Shown here one piece after another: positions 45,375-53,478 of a DNA stretch of 64,000 nt. A model generated the notes under the pieces. It was not told where the DNA came from, did no database searches, and saw only the letters and a list, made by a program, of their open reading frames with translations. Both the position numbers and the translations under genes were made by a program. The stretch lies in NCBI GenBank assembly GCA_050955045.1, contig JBPBQV010000001.1, forward strand, positions 310,001-374,000, in the 5' to 3' direction. Position 1 is the first letter of the stretch. Each line of letters begins with the position of its first letter. The DNA is from Mucilaginibacter_A sp050955045 (lineage in GTDB: Bacteria; Bacteroidota; Bacteroidia; Sphingobacteriales; Sphingobacteriaceae).

Positions 45375-45490
45375 ACATTTCGTAAATTTTGTAGATTTTT
45401 TTAATTGAAGAAAATAGATTGATCTTACTCCTGTTTAAATAGTTTTTCTTTAAAAACCCAGAAGAAAATTTTACAGCAGCAGCACGGTGA

Positions 45491-45502
45491 ATGCTGTTTT
45501 TA
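45491..45502 (-). repeat. Sister element TAAAAACAGCAT
   Basis: ATGCTGTTTTTA on the plus strand, preceded by CGG in its own orientation. It lies in the 196-bp gap between fecR and susC; nothing else is recognisable there. Confidence 0.55.
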
Positions 45503-45570
45503 CCGTTAAAAAAAGAGAGCGTTAGTTTTTATTCATAAGTTGTTGGTTTAGTTAGCAATTCTGTTTTTCG

Positions 45571-46542
45571 TTATACTTTGTTTTTTAATATCACCGATTG
45601 TCCGTCAATTTCAAAGTCAAGGTTAAGTGCTTCACCCATCATATTTAAAGTATTTATTAAAGATTGATCTGTAAAATCAGCTGTAATCAGATTAGCTTTT
45701 AGTTTTGGATTATTTACTGTGATTTCTACCTCAAACTTTTTTTCAATCCGGTGCAAAACATCTTCCACCCGTGCATCATTAAAAAACATGTTGTATTCTG
45801 TACCTTTTGTTAATTCGGCAATTTCCAAAACAGGCTGTGCTTCTTTTACCAGGGTTTTTTTCGACTCGGAGTAAACCGCCTTTTGGTTGGGTTGTAAGAT
45901 TACTACAGCTGTATTTTTAGAGCTTAAAAAAACACGTCCCGTTAAAACATCCACTTCAGTTTTGTTGCTGGTATGTTTGATATTAAAACTTGTGCCCAGC
46001 ACGCGGGTAGTTAAAGTACCGCATTGAATAATAAAAGGATGATGCGCATCTTTAGCAACTTCAAAAAGTGCCTCGCCATCCAAATTAACTTTACGCAAAA
46101 CACCTTTAAATTTGATGGGATAATCAAATTTACTGTTTCCTTTCAGCCAGATAATGCTGCCATCAGAAAGTATGGTTTTGGTAATTTGTCCTTTGTGATT
46201 TTGAACTGATACATATTGCCCGATATTGAAAACCTCTTTTAACGGATCACGGAAAGTAAATATCAAAGCACTAACCAATGCAATACTGGCGGCTATTTTT
46301 AACAAAGGTTTTAGCCTCGTAACAGTTACAAAACCAGCAGGCTTTTCTGTATTCTCAATCCTTTTGGCTAACTTATCGTAAATTCTTTTCTCTGTTTCGG
46401 CTTGTTCAGTTTCAGATAATTGTTGATAAGAATCATCTTCTGCTAAATAGGCCAGCCAATCCTCTAACTTTTGTTTGTCGGTAGCTTTTAGCTGATCTTG
46501 TAAATAATGTTTAATTAATTCGTTAAAAGCGCTTTTCTTCAT
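45571..46542 (-). CDS. FecR-family anti-sigma factor
   Basis: 323 aa. A cytoplasmic N-terminal sigma-binding helix bundle (about 1-80) precedes one membrane span (LLKIAASIALVSALIFTF, near 80-97), a FecR domain (about 110-205: GQITKTILSDGSIIWLKGNSKFDYP, VNLDGEALFEVAKDAHHPFII, TRVLGTSFNIK) and a C-terminal DUF4974 domain (MFFNDARVEDVLHRIEKKFEVEI). It relays substrate sensing from the SusC STN domain to the sigma factor at 46685. Confidence 0.94.
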   Translation of the reverse strand: MKKSAFNELIKHYLQDQLKATDKQKLEDWLAYLAEDDSYQQLSETEQAETEKRIYDKLAKRIENTEKPAGFVTVTRLKPLLKIAASIALVSALIFTFRDPLKEVFNIGQYVSVQNHKGQITKTILSDGSIIWLKGNSKFDYPIKFKGVLRKVNLDGEALFEVAKDAHHPFIIQCGTLTTRVLGTSFNIKHTSNKTEVDVLTGRVFLSSKNTAVVILQPNQKAVYSESKKTLVKEAQPVLEIAELTKGTEYNMFFNDARVEDVLHRIEKKFEVEITVNNPKLKANLITADFTDQSLINTLNMMGEALNLDFEIDGQSVILKNKV

Positions 46543-46684
46543 TCAGTATATTGCCCATTTGTAGCAATACACCTGTAAGACACTTCAGCCGAACTAAACA
46601 CCTATCCGAATTTGAATTACTTTTACTATTTCTTAGAAAAAGGTTAGAATATCATTATAAAGAGAAAGAAATTTAAAATAATTT

Positions 46685-47284
46685 TTAAAAAGGGGAATTT
46701 AAGAGAAGAAAAAGCAACAAAAATTCACCTAAAGAATACCGTAAATGCTTTAAAGCTTTGGTTAAATGGTTTTCGACAGTTTTATGAGAAATATTAAGCA
46801 CATCAGCAATGTTTTTGATAGATTGATGTTCGTTTCGGCTCATCCTGAATATCTGCTGGCATTTATCTGGAAGCTTCGAAACTTCAATTTCGATGTGATT
46901 TTTTAAATCATTAACCTGCATATTTTCTTCGTTGGAATTATCAATTGTTGTGTTTTCAAACGCAGCGTAACTGGCAGCATAATTTGTACGTACTTTTTTT
47001 GAGCGAATGAAATTCAAAGTCTGAAATTTTACAGCTTTAAAAAGGTAAGCTTCCAGTGAATGTGTAATTTGCAATGTGTTGCGCTTATCCCATAAAGAAA
47101 AAAACACTTCCTGCACTATTTCTTCAGAAATTTCTTTTTTTCGGATAATATTGTAAGCATATTTATAGAAAACAAGCCAATACTTTTTATAAATATACCT
47201 AAAAGCAACCATATTTCCTTTTTTTAAACTCAAAATTAGTTCTTCATCATTAAAAAGAATGTAATTATCAATAGTTTTATTCAT
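46685..47284 (-). CDS. ECF-type RNA polymerase sigma factor
   Basis: 199 aa. Region 2 (FRYIYKKYWLVFYKYAYNI, EISEEIVQEVFFSLW) at about 28-75 and region 4 (KLPDKCQQIFRMSRNEHQSIKNIADVLNISHKTVENHL) at about 135-175 are intact. The tail (SLGEFLLLFLLLNSPF) is hydrophobic. It belongs to the Bacteroidota FecI-like group that pairs with FecR and SusC. It is the first gene of the SusCD/peptidase locus and probably drives it when substrate is bound. Confidence 0.93.
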   Translation of the reverse strand: MNKTIDNYILFNDEELILSLKKGNMVAFRYIYKKYWLVFYKYAYNIIRKKEISEEIVQEVFFSLWDKRNTLQITHSLEAYLFKAVKFQTLNFIRSKKVRTNYAASYAAFENTTIDNSNEENMQVNDLKNHIEIEVSKLPDKCQQIFRMSRNEHQSIKNIADVLNISHKTVENHLTKALKHLRYSLGEFLLLFLLLNSPF

Positions 47285-48097
47285 TTAAAATTAAAAATTA
47301 GTGTAATTTACTATTTTTAATTTGAATTTTTAATTTTTTTTAAAAAACTTTGTTTTGAGGTTATAAAATTATCTAAACTTTATTTTATACATCTTTTATT
47401 AATATAAACAATAATTTGAAGCTACAGGAGTTAAATACATAAGATGAACAGCTAACTTTATCATTTTAAAAAATTGTTATCAATATTCTAACTGTTTGAT
47501 TAATGCAAATTTATGTACGATAAAGGAAGCATTTGTCCTAATGAATTTAAACAACCGTTATCTTTCGTGAGACAAAAATTGTTGATTATAAATGTTTTAT
47601 TTCTTATAGCTAGCTGAACAGTATTTTTATAGTTCTTTAAGCAAACGAATATTTTTAGAGGTAGAAATAATTAAAATATATCCTACACAGAATAAGTGCA
47701 GTGGTAAAAAGAGTTTGAATAATTTACCCTCGTAGATAATAAAATGGGCGTAACTATTAATCTGACTAGCAAACCACCGCGCAGTAAGTTTTATACTGAT
47801 CCTAAAATGGGAAATAAGTAGTTAGCAAATCGGTTTCAAGTATTTAGCCTCCGAAGGAATCAAAAGCAATATTTTGTACATCGTCTGCTTAAAACAGTAT
47901 TAGTAGTAACTCAACAAAGCGATGGGAATTATTTATTCTAATATTCGACTACCAATTTAAACTTGATAAGTAGTTCTGTTGCATTATATTACTAATTATC
48001 AAATACTAGAAGAAATAATTTAATTAAACTCAATTAAAATAAATCCCTGCAAAGTTATAATTTGCAGGCATTTAATTCTTTTTAATATTGACTCTAG
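47285..48097. other. 813-bp gap without a convincing gene
   Basis: It is AT-rich and holds one degenerate repeat element at 47521. A 25-codon frame at 47744-47821 continues in the same frame past one stop to about 47941, possibly a decayed gene, but it matches no family I know. No hairpin or tRNA is seen before the tRNA-Glu gene. Confidence 0.5.
47521..47532 (+). repeat. TAAAAGAAGYAT element, variant TAAAGGAAGCAT
   Basis: Lies 237 bp upstream of the sigma-factor start in the long gap, with one mismatch to the consensus. Confidence 0.6.
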
Positions 48098-48169
48098 TAG
48101 CCCGTAGGGGAATCGAACCCCTGTTTCTAGAATGAAAATCTAACGTCCTAACCCCTAGACGAACGGGCC
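48098..48169 (-). tRNA. tRNA-Glu (TTC)
   Basis: The minus strand folds as a cloverleaf. The acceptor GGCCCGT pairs with ACGGGCT (one G-T pair at the end), the D-arm is GTCTAGGGGTTAGGAC, and the anticodon loop TTTTCAT carries anticodon TTC. The T-arm is CAGGGGTTCGATTCCCCTA with TTCGATT. The discriminator is A and CCA is not encoded. The length of 72 nt is normal. Confidence 0.96.
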
Positions 48170-48235
48170 ATTAAACAACTTGGCTACTACAAGCTAAAAA
48201 ACTAATTGAACAGCTCGTGCTTTTGCTAGCTTCGG

Positions 48236-48265
48236 CAAAGATATAAATTCTACATTGCTAAGCAA
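48236..48265 (-). promoter_or_regulatory. Promoter of tRNA-Glu
   Basis: TATCTTTG (48243-48236 on the minus strand) is a strong -7 box, with TTG of a -33 box 22 bases upstream. Transcription would start about 60 nt before the tRNA. Confidence 0.75.
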
Positions 48266-48328
48266 CTCTTCATTAATATAAACTGAAAAGAATTACAATT
48301 TTGTTATATAAGTACTTCCCAAAAAAAC

Positions 48329-48364
48329 GGGTGATAAAAACAGCAGTACTGTTTTTTATCACCC
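48329..48364 (-). terminator. Terminator of the RRM gene, stem containing the sister element
   Basis: GGGTGATAAAAACAG (48329-48343) pairs with CTGTTTTTTATCACCC (48349-48364) with a one-base bulge and a 5-base loop. The left arm contains TAAAAACAGCAG, one base from the sister element. It lies 93 bp after the RRM stop. Confidence 0.75.
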
Positions 48365-48457
48365 AAAAATATGATTTTAATAATACTTTAAAACTTCATC
48401 ACATTAACCTGACTGAACAAATCCAATCGATTAATAGTAACAAATGAATTAAATGTT

Positions 48458-48946
48458 TTAATATTCGTCTTTACGACCACCGCCGCTCCCACCTTTGTAG
48501 CCACCGCCACCATTTCCACCTTTGTTATAACCGCCTTTATCATAACCGCCACTTCCACCTCTGCTATTACCGCCACCGCCATAACCGCCGCTTCCGCCTC
48601 TGCTGTTACCACCACTGCCATAACCGCCACCGCCACTGTTTCCACCTTTGTAGCCACCTCCGCTGTTTCCGCCGCCACCAAAGCTGCTTCTTCTAGAATC
48701 GTCTCTTTTATCTTCAGACTTATTAACCACGATAGAACGACCTTCAACTGATGAACCGTTTAGCTCATCGATTGCTTTTTGCGCCATTGCATCATCTGGC
48801 ATTTCAACAAATCCAAATCCTTTACTTCTTCCTGAAAACTTATCAATGATGATTTTTACTGATGAGACCTCACCATAAGCTTCAAAAACTTCTTTCAATT
48901 TGGTTTCTTCCAGAGAAAATGGAAGGCTTCCTACAAAAATGTTCAT
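48458..48946 (-). CDS. RRM RNA-binding protein with glycine-rich tail
   Basis: 162 aa. One RRM at about 2-80: RNP2 IFVGSL at 3-8 and RNP1 KGFGFVEM near 43-50. The C-terminal 75 residues are Gly/Ser/Tyr/Arg repeats (GGGGNSGGGYKGG type). Such proteins are abundant in Bacteroidota and are thought to bind AT-rich RNA, perhaps in cold or translation control. A candidate -7 box TATGTTTG lies at 48978-48985, but no clear -33 box is visible. The apparent second frame over the tail is a shadow of the repeats. Confidence 0.93.
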   Translation of the reverse strand: MNIFVGSLPFSLEETKLKEVFEAYGEVSSVKIIIDKFSGRSKGFGFVEMPDDAMAQKAIDELNGSSVEGRSIVVNKSEDKRDDSRRSSFGGGGNSGGGYKGGNSGGGGYGSGGNSRGGSGGYGGGGNSRGGSGGYDKGGYNKGGNGGGGYKGGSGGGRKDEY

Positions 48947-49082
48947 TATTGTTTCTAATTTGATTGTATATCTATTTCAAACATACTTATATTAAATTTA
49001 AATTTTACTATTAAATAAAATTTAAATTTTTTATTAGTATTCATAACTTTTAGGCTGTTTCAAAATTAAAACTTTACAGCAT

Positions 49083-49119
49083 AAAAAAGGTGCGCTAACT
49101 ATATTAGCGCACCTTTTTT
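49083..49119 (-). terminator. Bidirectional-type terminator after the OmpA-like gene
   Basis: A perfect 16-bp stem (49083-49098 with 49104-49119, GC-rich core GGTGCGC) ends in A and T runs on both sides. It lies 21 bp after the OmpA-like stop. Confidence 0.9.
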
Positions 49120-49139
49120 GAATAAGAATAAATTATTTT

Positions 49140-50480
49140 TTAGAATAATGTAAATACTACACGACGGTTTTGTTGACGACCAGTAGCAGTTTTGTTAGTT
49201 GCAATAGGTTGAGTTGAACCATAACCTACTGATTCAATACGTGAAGCATTAGCACCTTTACTTACTAAGTATTGTCTAACAGCTTCTGCACGATCTTTAG
49301 ATAATTTCATGTTAAGTACAGCAGAACCAGTATTATCTGTATGTCCGGCTAATTTTAAAGTGAAATTTTTACTAACCAATAAATCAGCAACCTTATCTAA
49401 ACTTGGGAAAGAATGATCGCGAATAGTAGATTTACCTAAATCGAACTCTAAATTAGAAATAGCATCTCTAACTACTTTTTTGTCTTCTTCAGTAACATAA
49501 ACCTTAACATCTGGTTTGTTTACTGGCAAAGTACAACCTGAACCATCAACAGCAGTTCCAGAAGTTGTTCCTGGACATTTATCAAATTTATTAGCTACTC
49601 CATCAGCATCGTCATCGCCCAAATCTTTAGCATATTGATCCTTAATTTGTTGCTCTGCACTTAATCTGTTTGCTTCTGATGTGGCAAGCATCGCTTTTAA
49701 CTCTGCACTTTCAGCAGCACTCTCTTCGCGTATAGCTGCAATCGGGCTGAAATTTGCTAATTGAGATGATTTTTTTCTACCCAATGAAAACTCTAAACCT
49801 GCGTGCGCATAAGTAAAACGATCATTTGAGCCACTCCTTACACCATCAAATATTGGTGTTTTCATGAAGTTGATATCATAGCCTAAATCAATATTAATTG
49901 TTTTAGATAAACCGAATTTTAAACCAGCACCAACCGGAATAAACCAGTGTTCATCATAGGTTGTACCATCAACAACTGCTGCCGGTAAACCTTGGACATT
50001 TGCACTTGAAGACATATAACCTGCACCAGCTTTTAAATAAGGTGACAATGCACTGCGTTTGTGGTTCAAACTCAAATTAGCAACAGTAAAATTTGCACTT
50101 AATGCTGCTGACCAATCAATATTAGTAGTAAAACTGCTGTTGTTTTGTGCAACAGTAGGAGAAGGAAGATAATTAGCTTGATAACCTCTTACTTTACCAG
50201 CCAAAAAATCTGCTTGAATACCAAAGCTTGGTAAAATTTGTTTTTTGATGTAACCACCGTAACCCCAAGTTTCTTCTGGAGTACGAAAATCACCGTTAGA
50301 AGCATTGTTAAAAGGTGTAAAATGTGTTAACATTCCTCCATTAAGTCCTAAAGACCATGTACGGAAACTTTTTTTGTCAAAACGTTTCGTAGTGTCTGAG
50401 TTCATGTTTTGAGCAAACATTGTTGTTGATAATCCTACAGCGGATAAGGTAAGAGCCAACTTTGTAATCTTCGATTTCAT
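49140..50480 (-). CDS. OmpA-family outer-membrane protein
   Basis: 446 aa. A signal peptide (about 1-23, ending AQN) leads an eight-strand-like barrel (about 40-240). A thrombospondin-3-like calcium loop (DDDADGVANKFDKCPGT) near 290-306 precedes the OmpA C-terminal domain (about 335-446). That domain has LAGHTDNTGSAVLNMKLSKDRAE, where the Asp and Arg bind diaminopimelate in peptidoglycan. It links the outer membrane to the cell wall. The terminal Phe is typical of barrel-assembly substrates. Confidence 0.93.
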   Translation of the reverse strand: MKSKITKLALTLSAVGLSTTMFAQNMNSDTTKRFDKKSFRTWSLGLNGGMLTHFTPFNNASNGDFRTPEETWGYGGYIKKQILPSFGIQADFLAGKVRGYQANYLPSPTVAQNNSSFTTNIDWSAALSANFTVANLSLNHKRSALSPYLKAGAGYMSSSANVQGLPAAVVDGTTYDEHWFIPVGAGLKFGLSKTINIDLGYDINFMKTPIFDGVRSGSNDRFTYAHAGLEFSLGRKKSSQLANFSPIAAIREESAAESAELKAMLATSEANRLSAEQQIKDQYAKDLGDDDADGVANKFDKCPGTTSGTAVDGSGCTLPVNKPDVKVYVTEEDKKVVRDAISNLEFDLGKSTIRDHSFPSLDKVADLLVSKNFTLKLAGHTDNTGSAVLNMKLSKDRAEAVRQYLVSKGANASRIESVGYGSTQPIATNKTATGRQQNRRVVFTLF

Positions 50481-50639
50481 TTGTAAATAGTTATTTTTTT
50501 ATTTCTAAACCTTTGTATAACTTGCTTAAACGTGGTCGTTATACAATCAGTTATGATGTTACTACCTATAAAATACTGCCAAATTAAGCTGTTGAAGTGT
50601 TAAATCTAAAGGGATACAGCTAAACGTTTGACTTTTAGA

Positions 50640-50672
50640 GACAAAAAGTTAGTTTAAGATGACAAAAAGTTA
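50640..50672. repeat. Direct repeat GACAAAAAGTTA, 21-bp period
   Basis: Two exact 12-bp copies at 50640-50651 and 50661-50672, on the same face of the helix, in the 339-bp gap upstream of the OmpA-like gene. The rest of the gap holds only a repeat element at its far end. Confidence 0.6.
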
Positions 50673-50808
50673 ATCAATCGATTAAATACAATTTGCACTG
50701 AATTGACTACATAAATAGACAGATGTGTATTTAGTACTAAATTTTAGACAAAATACCGTTTAAGGATAACTATATCCTATAATTTAAATGATGCCAAGTT
50801 TTGCATAG

Positions 50809-50820
50809 TAAAAGAAGTAT
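50809..50820 (+). repeat. TAAAAGAAGYAT element, exact (TAT), abutting a stop codon
   Basis: The last base is also the last base of the helicase stop codon (minus strand). Confidence 0.8.
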
Positions 50821-52025
50821 TAGCTCTTTTTTTTGCGCCAGGATTTTTTTGAACCATTAAATGCTCTTTTCATTTCCGGTTGATAAAGTGGAGCTTCGCC
50901 TAATTCCGGAGGTAAAGGCATTCGTTCAACCGGTTTACCAATTAGCGCTTCGATATCGCTAAATTTCCGCTGATCTTTTTCATTAATAAAAGTAATTGCA
51001 GTTCCCGTTGTCTCGGCGCGTGCTGTACGGCCAATTCTGTGAATATAATCTTCTGGATCATGCGGAACATCATAATTGATGACCAAGCTGATTCCCTCAA
51101 CATCAATTCCTCTTGATAAAACATCAGTACCAATTAAAATAGGCAACTGTCTGCTTTTAAAAGCACGTAAAATTTCTTCCCGCTGATTTTGCTCTAAATC
51201 AGAATGAAAAGCTTCAACCTTAAAGCCAGCGCGGTAAAGCGTTTGATACAGCTGTTTTACTTTCTCTTTGGTAGATACAAATACAATGGTACTTGCATAA
51301 TTGCCTGCTATAAGAATAGATTTAATCAGTGCCAATTTCTGATGATCAAAAGCCATATAAACCTGCTGCAAAATACCAACAGCCGGTTGCGAAAGCGCAA
51401 TATTGATCTGTTCTGGATTATTTAATAATTTGCTGGAAAGTGTACGGATTTTCCCAGGCATGGTAGCAGAAAACAGCAAAGTTTGCCGCTTAGCAGGCAA
51501 ATAACTCATAATCCGGATAATGTCATCATAGAAACCCATGTCCAGCATTCGGTCTGCTTCATCCAAAATTAAATGCTGCAATTCGTTTAGTTTTACCACG
51601 CCTGATGTTAAATGTGCGATCAATCGGCCCGGCGTTGCAATAATAATATCAACACCTTCGCTTAAAGAGCGGCGTTGCTGTTCATAACTTGCACCATCGC
51701 CTCCGCCATAAACCGCGATAGAACTGATGCCTGCAAAATAAGCCAGACCTTCCGTTTGCTGATCAATTTGCTGTACCAATTCCCGCGTTGGTGCCAAAAT
51801 CAGTGTATTAACTAAACTTTTTTCTTTAGCAGTACAAATCTGGTGCATAATTGGCAGCAAATAAGCAGCAGTTTTACCTGTGCCGGTTTGGGCGCAGGCA
51901 ATCAGATCGTGTTTGTTTAAGATTATTGGAATGGCTTGTTCCTGAATCGGCGTTGGCTTGCGGAAACCCATGCTGTCCAATCCTTCCTGCAGGTTTGGAT
52001 CGAAGTTAAAATCGGTAAATGTCAA
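50820..52025 (-). CDS. rhlE: DEAD-box RNA helicase, RhlE-like
   Basis: 401 aa. Q-motif FRKPTPIQEQAIP near 22-34, motif I AQTGTGKT, Ia APTRELVQQ, II DEAD in LILDEADRMLDMGF, III SAT, and later GTDVLSRGIDVEG and HRIGRTAR are all present. The tail is short and basic (FNGSKKSWRKKKS), as in the RhlE group. It unwinds RNA in ribosome assembly or decay. The ATG at 52025 places the Q-motif correctly. It stands alone, with repeat elements on both sides. Confidence 0.94.
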   Translation of the reverse strand: MTFTDFNFDPNLQEGLDSMGFRKPTPIQEQAIPIILNKHDLIACAQTGTGKTAAYLLPIMHQICTAKEKSLVNTLILAPTRELVQQIDQQTEGLAYFAGISSIAVYGGGDGASYEQQRRSLSEGVDIIIATPGRLIAHLTSGVVKLNELQHLILDEADRMLDMGFYDDIIRIMSYLPAKRQTLLFSATMPGKIRTLSSKLLNNPEQINIALSQPAVGILQQVYMAFDHQKLALIKSILIAGNYASTIVFVSTKEKVKQLYQTLYRAGFKVEAFHSDLEQNQREEILRAFKSRQLPILIGTDVLSRGIDVEGISLVINYDVPHDPEDYIHRIGRTARAETTGTAITFINEKDQRKFSDIEALIGKPVERMPLPPELGEAPLYQPEMKRAFNGSKKSWRKKKS

Positions 52026-52179
52026 AAGTATTTAGCTTGTAATAATGAATAGGTTATGCTATCTGAAGTATATTTGATAAACATAACGCTTTTTCCTGAT
52101 TTTTCTTTTACAGTGATCTTAAAAAGAACTTTCCGGAATTTATGCCAGCTTCTCCTCCAACACAAAACTTGTTAACTAC

Positions 52180-52191
52180 ATGCTTCTTTTA
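52180..52191 (-). repeat. TAAAAGAAGYAT element, exact (CAT)
   Basis: Faces the sister element at 52198 with 6 bp between them, forming a mixed inverted pair just after the YpdA-like stop. Confidence 0.82.
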
Positions 52192-52197
52192 CCAGCA

Positions 52198-52209
52198 TAA
52201 AAACAGCAT
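52198..52209 (+). repeat. Sister element TAAAAACAGCAT
   Basis: Ends one base before the YpdA-like stop codon. With 52180 it can form a hairpin broken by a 2-base internal mismatch. Confidence 0.7.
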
Positions 52210-53184
52210 TTATACTTTAATTAATGTAAAATTTTGACTGATGTTAGATATAATCTGCTCGGCATGAATACGCGAATTTTCGATAAACCATTTGTGTGTA
52301 TCCATTCCGCCGCAAACTACACCGGCCAGGTAAATGCCTTTTTGATTGGTTTCCATTGTTTCCGGATTGTATTCGGGCAGCAATTTTTCATCCGCAGAAA
52401 GTGTAATACCCATCGTTTTTAAAAAATCAAAATCAGGCTGATAACCGGTTAAAGCCAACACAAAATCGTTCGGAATCGTTATCAAACCTTCCGACGTTTG
52501 AATATCAACCTCAAAATCTCTGATAGCAGCCAAGTTGGATTGATAATAAACCTTGATCGTTCCTTCTTGAATGCGGTTGATAATATCCGGACGAACCCAA
52601 TATTTTACACGCTCGCTGATGTCATCTCCGCGAACCACCATTGTTACTTCTGCGCCTTTGCGGAAAGTTTCCAGCGCAGCATCTACCGATGAATTACTTG
52701 CGCCAACAACCAATACTTTTTGTAGAGAATAAAAATGCGGGTCTTTATAATAATGCCGCACTTTTGGTAAATCTTCTCCGGGAACATTCATGCTAACCGG
52801 AACATCATAAAAACCGGTTGCAATAATGATATTTTTAGCCTGATAAACTGCTTTGCTGGTTTTGATTTCGTAATGATCGTCTTTACGCTGATTACTTAAA
52901 ACTGCTTCAAACAGATGAATATTCAATTCATTAGAAGTGGTAACGCGGCGATAATATTCCAAAGATTCTGCACGTGTTGGTTTGATGCTATTGGACACAA
53001 AAGGCACGTTGCCAATTTCCAGTTTCTCGGAAGTGGAAAAAAAAGTCATCCCGGCAGGGTAATTATATAAAGAGTTTACCAGTGTGCCTTTTTCTACAAT
53101 CAGGTAACTTAAACTGGCTTTTTTGGCTTCGAGCGCACAGGCCAAACCAATCGGGCCGCCGCCAATAATTAATATATCAAGCAT
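52210..53184 (-). CDS. ypdA: YpdA-family flavin disulfide reductase (bacillithiol-type)
   Basis: 324 aa. GGGPIGLACALEA at 8-20 is the FAD-binding loop, LVVGASNSSVDAALE near 158-172 the NADPH-binding loop, and GIYLAGVVCGG near 288-298 the late FAD block. No CxxC redox pair is present, which separates it from thioredoxin reductase and matches YpdA. It probably reduces oxidised bacillithiol or similar low-molecular thiols in the cytosol. A repeat element lies 15 bp upstream of the ATG. Confidence 0.85.
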   Translation of the reverse strand: MLDILIIGGGPIGLACALEAKKASLSYLIVEKGTLVNSLYNYPAGMTFFSTSEKLEIGNVPFVSNSIKPTRAESLEYYRRVTTSNELNIHLFEAVLSNQRKDDHYEIKTSKAVYQAKNIIIATGFYDVPVSMNVPGEDLPKVRHYYKDPHFYSLQKVLVVGASNSSVDAALETFRKGAEVTMVVRGDDISERVKYWVRPDIINRIQEGTIKVYYQSNLAAIRDFEVDIQTSEGLITIPNDFVLALTGYQPDFDFLKTMGITLSADEKLLPEYNPETMETNQKGIYLAGVVCGGMDTHKWFIENSRIHAEQIISNISQNFTLIKV

Positions 53185-53198
53185 AAATTTTGATGAGG

Positions 53199-53210
53199 TA
53201 AAAGAAGTAT
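53199..53210 (+). repeat. TAAAAGAAGYAT element, exact (TAT)
   Basis: Preceded by ATGAGG. It forms an inverted pair with the copy at 53232 (22 bp apart) between the SRP RNA gene and ypdA. Confidence 0.82.
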
Positions 53211-53231
53211 TGCAATATTAACAAACGTTGG

Positions 53232-53243
53232 ATGCTTCTTTTA
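53232..53243 (-). repeat. TAAAAGAAGYAT element, exact (CAT)
   Basis: Partner of the copy at 53199. It lies just beyond the SRP RNA terminator. Confidence 0.82.
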
Positions 53244-53260
53244 TCAGTAAAAAATCATTG

Positions 53261-53290
53261 AAAAACAAAAGCCGAAAAAATTTCCGGCTG
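53261..53290 (-). terminator. Terminator of the SRP RNA gene
   Basis: AGCCG (53290-53286 region, minus strand) and CGGCT enclose a GAAATTTTTT core and are followed by a T-rich run (A-run 53261-53270 on plus). It lies about 35 nt after the RNA's 3' end. Confidence 0.7.
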
Positions 53291-53323
53291 TAGTATAATT
53301 TAAAAAGAAGATTTTGAAAAAAA

Positions 53324-53425
53324 GTGGGTAAGCTACTCCTATCGCACCGCTACAACTCTCTACCCTTGCTGCGTTCCCACCCTGGGGGAGTTCAAGAGGA
53401 GCTGGTCGTAGAAGACTTACCCGCG
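53324..53425 (-). ncRNA. ffs: Signal recognition particle RNA (4.5S-like, small)
   Basis: On the minus strand the ends GGGTAAG and CTTACCC pair, and the apical part CCCCAGGGTGGGAACGCAGC is the Bacteroidota form of SRP domain IV with its GGAA-type tetraloop/symmetric loop and AGCAAGGG. Length near 102 nt fits the small bacterial class. A terminator follows. The protein frame that can be drawn across it is spurious. Confidence 0.9.
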
Positions 53426-53478
53426 ACAAAAGTAGAAAAAATATTAAATTATACCAGTAATATTAAAAAGAGATTGAT

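Noticed and set aside
47744..47941. Short frame with one internal stop in the long gap before tRNA-Glu, possibly a decayed integrase near a tRNA
   Set aside because: No integrase motif or direct repeat of the tRNA end is visible, so a mobile-element remnant cannot be supported.
48388..48747. A 119-codon frame overlapping the glycine-rich tail of the RRM protein
   Set aside because: Its Ala/Val/Glu repeats are the GGN codons of the RRM tail read in another frame.
52023..52030. A TACTTTTG sequence on the minus strand at the helicase start that fits a -7 box
   Set aside because: It overlaps the start codon, so it cannot be the promoter of that gene with a normal leader.
53244..53429. A 61-codon frame across the SRP RNA gene
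   Set aside because: The region folds and aligns as SRP RNA and the frame has no protein features.
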